Shown here in pieces: positions 57,401 to 64,000 of a stretch of DNA of 64,000 nucleotides. The stretch lies in contig CM065387.1 of NCBI GenBank assembly GCA_033060915.1, positions 30,841,501 to 30,905,500 on the forward strand, read 5' to 3'. The notes beneath the pieces were generated by a model that saw only the letters and a program-made list of their open reading frames with translations, did not search any database and had not been told where the DNA came from. The DNA comes from Euryodendron excelsum (lineage: Eukaryota > Streptophyta > Magnoliopsida > Ericales > Pentaphylacaceae). How positions within the stretch are numbered: the stretch's first letter is position 1; the number at the start of each line of letters is the position of its first letter. The translations under genes were made by a program, and so were the position numbers.

Positions 57401-58859
57401 CACTTAGAAGGTTAGGCCGTAGTCATATCTCTTTACCATTCACCCATGTAGAGTCTTCAATTAACTTGTTCAATCTTATTCGCTTTAAATTTTCAGAACC
57501 AAATTTTCAAAATTGTTTTTAAAAAACATGTATTTATTCATATTATCTTGTATTAAGTTTGCCATCCACATACTAACTCTTGCATCTTTGTTTTGTGGGT
57601 GCGCTTTTTGTTTAAATTTTATTAACTGCTATGCATGAATGTGATGAACAGGATGAATGGGAGTTGTTGGGCTCTTTCCTCTACTTTCAAAAATCACACA
57701 CACACTGCACGTACACTTGCATTATGCACACTTGCATTTTTACTCTGATATGACCCTTCTAGTTAGAAAGGGGGAACGGTATATTGGTTGCGGGTAAAAT
57801 GTTGTGTCAGTTTCTTTATCTACGGCCTCTTGATGGTTCCCTCGCTCGAATCACCAACCGATCATGGCACCACCTCGGGAAGTGGGCCTAGGTTTGAAGA
57901 TCTGGGGACCGAGCCTTTTTAGGACGCATTAGTCAACCCTCAACCTCATGCTCATATAGACACCTTACATAGCCGAACTTCTGCCGGATTTAAGACACAC
58001 GCACCGTTTTCCAAACCATGGAGGAAAGGGCGACTGCTCTTACTTTTATTTATATCTGTTTATCCCTATTGTTATAATGATTGTATTCTTACTATTATAA
58101 TGCCTGTCTAACTGCTCATACATGCATATTTACTTCAACTGTATTCTCTTTCCTTATACTATACGCATCCATTTTTATGCATTCCATATTCTATGTCAAG
58201 ACAAGAGTTCTAAGCAACTCAAGTCACTGCATTCTCATGCATATGATCAACCCAAAGAGAGTGACACCTAGTTCACTCTCCCTTGCATGAAACCTACCCA
58301 AACCCTAAGGGTTCCCATGTAACCCTAAGGACTCATGGCATCCATTTCAAGTCATTCCATAAAAGGGGCTCCAAATCCCTCTATGCTCACGGAGATAGGG
58401 TTGCCAAGAAGACAAGGGGCAATCGATCAACATGGTTTCTCTGTGACCTCCTCGACATCGAATCCAAGGAAGGTGAATCCGAAGACTCAAGAGCAGTTTA
58501 GGACTTCTTATGTAATACCAGATAGGTGAAAATCCAAAGAAACGTGTTCCCCCTCCCCCTATTAAAGTTTATTTTGTCTCTTTTAAGTTTTAAACCCAGA
58601 AGTTTAATGTATCCCTTTTCCGCAAACGAATAAATGTAAGGATGAGTATAGCTTTTCGGATCGATGGTAAAGTATCTGTATATAGGGGCAAATCCCCTAT
58701 CTCTAAAAATGAGCCAATTCACCATGTTTAGTCTCCCTCCTAAATAGGGACACCCTAGGGCATGCATTGCATAAAATTTTGTCAAAATAAGACACTAACT
58801 TCTCCCTTTTGCTGATTTCAAGGGTTCTCTCCGCTACAGACCAAAATTAACGAACACCC
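57401..58859 (+). mobile_element. Leader region of element C
   Basis: This is homologous to 821-2747. It contains the ACAGGATGAATGGGAGTTGTT box (about 57650), CACACACACA, one CCCTAAGGGT/CCCTAAGGAC paragraph (58300-58340) and a GGGCATGCATTGCAT box at 58760. It carries the module once, where element A has it twice. A pyrimidine-rich stretch and AG lie shortly before the gag start. No protein is supported. Confidence 0.65.
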
Positions 58860-59540
58860 ATGGAGTCACTCTCACTCAATGCCTTAACTCTGCTACTAGC
58901 AAAAGCAAGAGGAGTCAGAGACAGAATGGCTAAAATGGAAAGCATACTCTCTTCACTCTTACCCCGTGTAACCCATGAGCAAGTAGAGTCCTCGCAGGCC
59001 TAGAGCCATGAGGGACAAAAAAAGGTAAAGAGGGAAGACCAAGATCACACCTCAACCATTGTTCACCGACAACCTCCACCGGCTATTTGCCGTATTCCTG
59101 CATCTCTCAAGTCGACTTTTAACCAAACCCCTGAATCATATAAGTTGTCCTATGAATACCAGTCCCATCCGCTTGGTCTTGACATCGGAAATTGTCCCAC
59201 TTTGAAACATAAAACCTGAAGCTCCTCCAATTCCACCGACCCAGTAGTTGTTGCACCAGAACTTGATCTCCACCCTTCTAGGCCATCTAGGACACCAAGG
59301 CGAATGAGACCAAAAGATTGAGTTTTCACTAAACTCGCTTGTACGCAAACCACAACTTAGTTCAGTCTCCTAATCACGGGATATCTGAAATCTATACCCC
59401 CTCGACCTCGACCCAATCCCCTCCCACCTCATTTTAACCCAAAGGCATACTGTGAGTACCATTCGGGCGGCTAGGGACATGACACCAAAGAATGCTGAAC
59501 CCTCAAACATAAGATTTAAAACCTAATAGATAACAAGATC
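58860..59540 (+). pseudogene. gag: gag pseudogene of element C
   Basis: ATG at 58860 opens MESLSLNALTLLLAKARGVR with a helical N-terminus. The same frame reaches the gag knuckle CEYHSGG-GHDTKEC (59451-59495; C-x2-H-x5-H-x4-C) followed by TLKHKI-NLID, the hallmark of Ogre/Tat gag. At least eight in-frame stops are present, several at positions where Trp or Gln is expected. The capsid-like middle domain seen at 39415-39600 is missing, so gag is internally deleted as well as mutated. Position after the leader fits. Confidence 0.75.
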
Positions 59541-60220
59541 ATAGGCTTATGAACAGCGAATCCTCATTCAAAAGCCACTGCGAACTCTTCACCAAACCCT
59601 ACTATCAACGTCATTACAAAATTTGGTAACGACAAGGTTTGGTTCGCGCATGCCAAGAGATATATTACAAGGACGAGGAGGAAATGGAATGCAAAGATAT
59701 AGAGTAGTGTCATACCTGATTGAGTTACAACCCCCAGAAGGAGCCAATCCCTGAAAATGAATCCGTAGATGAATTCACCAAGAAGGTTGACCAACAACTG
59801 TCCAAACTCTGTGATAAGAATCCACTGTTATGCGTATCTGAGGAATACCGAGGGACGGCCAGACGTTAAAACAGAAAACCTTGAGCTCGATCTATTAAGC
59901 TGGAAGAAGGCAAGCTACCCAACTGGTTTATTGAAGAAACTAAGGAGCAAACAAAGGAAGGCAAGATGGTCAAGAAAGCTGACAATTATAGCATCGCTGC
60001 CAACTCACTTAGAACTCCAGGAGAAGCGTCTACCTATCCTGCCTTGGTTGAAGATCTCAACCACGAATGGAATGTTGATACGGGCATTGTCCCAAAGTCC
60101 TATTGAAAAAATACAAGAATCCCTTCAAAAGCATACAAGAGAGAGGTGTTTTCACCCACTTTCTTTCTATCCCTTTTATTTCCTGTCTTTAAGTTGATGT
60201 TTACATTTTTTTATTGCTTA
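59541..60220 (+). pseudogene. Unrecognised coding-like segment after gag, element C
   Basis: Three overlapping frames stay partly open: a 142-codon frame from 59769, a stretch ENESVDEFTKKVDQQLSKL near 59750-59810, and LPNWFIEETKEQTKEGKMVK with LVEDLNHEWNVDTG near 59915-60080. The sequence looks formerly coding and shifted, but I recognise no domain. No protease, RT or integrase motif occurs between gag and the post-integrase-like sequence at about 60700, so pol is largely or wholly absent in C. Confidence 0.35.
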
Positions 60221-62009
60221 AGAACTCTATGCTTTTCATAAAAAATGATGATAATAATAATTAAATGATAGTCCTCTTATTCACTACTGCTATCTTATAT
60301 GTCTCTTGTGGATGGTGATTATTTCTACGCAAGGGAGCATGGTTTATCTTATGGAATGGTCGAACTTGAAGGGATGATAGCATGAGTTAACCACTCGTCC
60401 AATGATCAACTTTTCGAGGAAAGAGAATATAAGGATGAGTGATGAGATTACCCAAAGGCAACACTTGCAAGCCGCCAAAGCTAAGCGATGTGTGGTCAGT
60501 TTATCAAAATGAAGAGGAGCCATTTTCACTTCCCCACATATAAATAAATAAAAATAAATGCTTGAATTCCCTTTGCTTAACCCCTAGTGCCTCGCAGAAA
60601 ACGAAAATTTTCTTTGTCAACCCAGATCCAAGACTGTCCCCCCATACTGGGGCATACAATACTCGAGAATTTTAGGAACTGTATCCCTCCTCTAATGTGT
60701 TAGGGCATCATAGGAGGTTTTATGGATCAAGCAATCTGGTTCAAAGTGAAGAGAGGCCTTCATTTCCTTTTCCATAAAGTCAAAAGCAACCTCTTGCCCA
60801 ACCCGTTGAGCCATTTATCCTATTTCTAGAAAATCCTAACCTAGGGATCACCACCCATATGAGTTTAGATTGGACTGCTAAAGAGAAGGTCTAGAGAGAG
60901 AAAGGGTTGTAGAACTATTTGTTTCATAAAAGCAAAGAAAGGAGATGAAAAAAAAAAAAGGAGAATCGTATATCATATCTAAGAAAAGGCCTGAAGAAAA
61001 TTGTGCCATAGAAAGGTCAAAAGGGTAGGGAATCATGTGTATATAGCAAGGTCGAAAGACGAGAGGCATTTTCACCCTGAGAAGGGTATCGTAAAAGCAA
61101 AGAGGAAAATTAAAGGTGATCCTAGGTTACAAGGAAGCTCAGTAGAAATAATAGGTTTGAGCCTTTACCCTTTTCTTGCAAAAGCTTGAAACCATAGATT
61201 ACATTACAACCTTACTAAAGTCCCCTCTGATTGAAAACGGATTGTTTGATCTAGTGAGTTAGACACATTGCCAAAGCTAAGAAGGGATGTTAACCCTACT
61301 GGAAGGAAAATAGTCCAGGACGGTACAGATCTAAATCCTGCTGAAAACATCAAATTTGAGCCTACACATCCCGTTATTTCAGAAACCCATAACCTAGCCC
61401 ACATTACGGTCCTAAAATAAAGTCTTTTCAGATTGAAAAGACTGACCACTTATCGCTCTGCTAAGGGTCGAGTAAGTCATTGCCAAAGCCCCAAGAATCG
61501 AGAGTTTCAGCCCAATCATCCCATGCACTAACCCTGAAACAGAGAATCAGAGGCGGTTGAAAGGTTGAGAAAGTTACGAAATGCTATCATCCGATTAAGG
61601 TGAAGTCGAGCCAGAGGAGAGGCCAGATCACCAAAAAGAAAGGAGTTACCATTCCAAAGATATTGAGTGGGACAACACCCCTTATCATTTCATTAACTAG
61701 AATATTTCTAATGTGTGCATACATTTTCAAAAAAAAAAAAAAAAGAAGCAAAAATTAGCATGAGCTTCGCTTACACAGGACATAACTCTCAATAGAAACA
61801 AAAGTCACCAACATAGTTTAACATCGACCCATGTAATAAATATGCATCATCATCCATCACATATATCTGATCATATATTTAGCTATCAAAATCATAAATA
61901 TCTTTGCATGTCCATATATCTAACTACGATAAACATCCATCTGTGTACAAAATTTACAAAAAAATAGAGTTGTCTAACATAAACGCATCTCAGGGATAAG
62001 GGGCATCTA
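60221..62009 (+). mobile_element. Element C post-pol non-coding region
   Basis: Blocks at 60720-60870 and 61160-61450 align with 9050-9180 and 9470-9550 of element A. They include a gaggccttcatttcctttt box, cccgttgagcc and gatcaccaccca. An A-run is at 61729-61744. No ORF is supported on the plus strand. Confidence 0.55.
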
Positions 62010-63849
62010 TCAAAGGTCAAAATGAATGTCCTCTGGATTAAAATCTCTAAAGCCTGGTATCGGAGGAGATGGATAACTACTAGAAGCACCAACATAGTGC
62101 AAAGAGGGCATAAATGGGATCAACAAATTAAGGGAATAACTAGATAACAGCAGAGTGAATGAGGAAGGACAACATACCCCGCCACCTCCCATTTGGGATA
62201 ACCGAGCAATCAGGGAAGCTACCTCTGCCTGGAACTAATTCCGCTCCATCTGGTACTGGTCCCTTTGGTCTCTCACTGTAATAAACTCAGCCTGAGGCAT
62301 GTATCCCCTTGTGCAGCACCACAAGTCAACCACCTCCTGATCAACAGCATACCCGCCAACTACTACCTCAAATCAGGTGAAGGCACCAACAGAATGAGCC
62401 CCAAAGTGCGTAGCATAATCCGTATCCAGAAGAAGTGAGAACCCAGCACTCGGCTAGCGCTCCTTATAAGGGATGGGAACTCCTGCCACCAAGGCTCCAA
62501 ACATATACTCCGGCGGAGCTCCTGCTGATCTAAACTCCTCATGAAACTACCATTAGTGTCGCTCTCCTAAATAGGACTCCCATGTATCGTCACTGAGAAA
62601 AACAGCCCTCGACAAGGACAAAGGGACCAAGTACCGCACCGTCTCATAGTGGAGTAATCCAATAAAGGGCCGCCAGGTCACGTCCCTCGCCTTAATGAGC
62701 TCCAGGTTAGCCCGGAGCGTCATAAAATCAGTAAGCCCCAATCGTTAGGCTACCCGATCACGAGCCCACCCCAAAGCACGAGGATAAAGGTCATCCTCAA
62801 TAACTGCAAGGTGACGAACAGACTAGTGCTCATAGCTCCACCAGATAAGAAAGGGTTAGAAACTAGTCATGCTGCCCCAACGGGAAGAAGTCTGGACCTG
62901 CATCGATCGAAAGAAGCAGCAAAAGGAGAAGAACCCCTAATCCAACTCAGATAAAGCCTCAAGATTAGCTACTATACTTACCAACTGAAAAGGCACGAGC
63001 GACTTGTTATTGTTGCAGAAACAGCTGAAGATGATATACAAAACAAGTCGCCTCCTCATGATGTCACGCCAAGCAGGTGATGGCTCAGCAGCAAAAGTAC
63101 TATCATCCCGATTGAGCCAGGAAATTGGGAAGGCAGAGCGCTATGGAGGGGGTAAGTCCAACAAAACACACGCGGCATCCCTCCTGACTGGTTGCAAAGT
63201 AATCCGCTGACTTATGAAGGAAAGGCCTGTGATGATAGCCCAATCCAAGGGGGTGGGACCCAACTTGAAGCCAACAAAATGGAAAGTCCCAGTTTCTCCA
63301 AACCATCTCTCAATAAGCGCCAGCACCAGATGTCGGTTCAGGCGGTTGGCCTATAATCCTATGAAAGCTCCGAATCTGATCTTAGCCAAGAAAGCACGAT
63401 ATGATGGAGCAGCCCGCTGCATGGTCATGAAGACATGAGGAACAGCCCCTCTAAAAGCTGTGTATACTTGAGGAGGGGGCAAATGTTGTCTAGAATATAC
63501 ACTGGGGTAATAAGCAAGATCCCCGAGCGATGGGATGTCTGGTATCTCCAGGCCATCCAAATCAGCATCCATCTGTCTATGTCTAGAGGAAGCTCTCCCA
63601 TAACCAATCATCTGGTCACCAAGACCCAGTACTGCCTCCTTAGCACCGATCTCCTCTGCAAAGGCCTGCTCAACTAGAGTAAAGGGGTCGACAGATGGTT
63701 TACTCTCCGATCCGCTCTCACTGGCAGAGGCCCATCCAGTGGATCGATGACTACCCCTAGAACGGCTGGAGCCGCTAACAGAATTTGCTCGAGCCGCCTT
63801 CCTGGAATGGCGTCTGCTCTCGAAACCATCATCACTCACATCTGTCATC
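62010..63849 (-). pseudogene. Antisense ORF of element C, plant-mobile-domain-like
   Basis: The minus strand opens MTDVSDDGFESRRHSRKAAR at 63849 with a Ser/Arg-rich N-terminus (about 60 residues). One frame then runs through ANRLNRHLVLALIERWFGET, TFHFVGFKLGPTPLDWAIIT, RLVLYIIFSCFCNNNKSLVP, a candidate intron (62981-62898), HLAVIEDDLYPRALGWARD, DVTWRPFIGLLHYETVRYLV, a helical tail (QMERN-FQAEVASLIARLSQ) and IPGFRDFNPEDIHFDL with a stop at about 62010. The ERW..ET.TFHF...PTPLDWA.ITGL pattern resembles the plant mobile domain. At least six in-frame stops show decay. Antisense genes between integrase and the 3' LTR are known in Tat-lineage elements; the exact function is unknown. Element A has a remnant at the same place. 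Confidence 0.65.
62898..62981 (-). other. Candidate intron in the antisense ORF
   Basis: On the minus strand a consensus donor GTAAGTAT (62981-62974) follows codon TTG, and a pyrimidine-rich stretch ends in GCAG (62901-62898). The 84-nt intron is phase 0, so the same frame continues. A second possible intron starts with GTATGT near 62174. The prediction is by signal only. Confidence 0.5.
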
Positions 63850-63904
63850 TTGAAAAGGTAAGCCAAGGTAAGAGGTGTTAATATACGTATATGCAGATAA
63901 GAAA

Positions 63905-63945
63905 AAAATAATAATAATAACAATAATAACGATAATAAATAATAA
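63905..63945. repeat. (AAT/AAC)n microsatellite
   Basis: Imperfect trinucleotide run (ataataataataacaataataacg...) upstream of the antisense ORF start. Confidence 0.7.
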
Positions 63946-64000
63946 ACAAGGAATAAAAAGATTTCAAGTGATAAGTCAAAATGAATTTCCTACACATTTT

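Noticed and set aside
63351..63923. 190-codon minus-strand ORF considered as a host gene
   Set aside because: It continues in frame, past stops, into a mobile-domain-like sequence in the position typical of Tat antisense ORFs, and element A has a matching start; treated as part of the element.

Overview
The window looks like repeat-dense heterochromatin from a flowering plant, probably a eudicot. I see no intact host gene, rRNA, tRNA or CRISPR array. Nearly everything that can be identified is nested LTR retrotransposon sequence. The dominant family has LTRs of about 5 kb (TGTAAGC at the start, GGCGCGACA at the end), a primer-binding site close to TGGCGACTCCACTGGGGA, a CHHC-type gag knuckle, a G-patch downstream of protease, and an antisense ORF after integrase. 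That combination points to the Ogre/Tat branch of Ty3/gypsy. The species cannot be named from sequence alone.

Layout. Element A (+) covers 1-12295: 5' LTR tail (1-798), PBS, leader, protease/G-patch remnant, integrase tail, antisense-ORF remnant, purine tract and 3' LTR start. A complete solo LTR (2753-7809, TSD gtagt) sits inside it. Element B (-) covers 12296-22881: integrase tail, a second solo LTR (12704-17859, TSD gttgg), protease/G-patch, leader, PBS and a shortened 5' LTR. From 22882 to 38341 the DNA is AT-rich. It holds a foldback element inside a triplicated AT-rich unit, a complete non-autonomous LTR element with 1.3-kb LTRs and an Athila-like PBS (26103-32836), a PIF/Harbinger-like element with TTA target duplications (33439-34978), and Helitron-like ends. 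A different Tat-type element (gag-protease-RT-RNase H-integrase, all broken) runs from 38342 to about 49076 and is split inside RT by a third solo LTR (41194-46509, TSD cgtat). Element D (-), a relative of A and B, fills about 49085-52819 and is interrupted by element C (+), whose 5' LTR is 52820-57380. C's internal region runs to the right edge, with a decayed gag and an antisense, intron-containing gene resembling the plant mobile domain.

How the parts relate. A, B and D share one deleted architecture: leader, splice acceptor, protease/G-patch, then directly the integrase C-terminus, with no gag or RT. This suggests a non-autonomous subfamily that was mobilised by autonomous relatives. The three solo LTRs belong to a younger LTR subfamily and are nested in older elements. 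D preserves sequence matching the unoccupied insertion sites for two of them. All coding regions contain stops and frameshifts. Element boundaries with target duplications were read base by base; protein-family calls rest on motif recognition by eye, and percent identities and ages were not computed.
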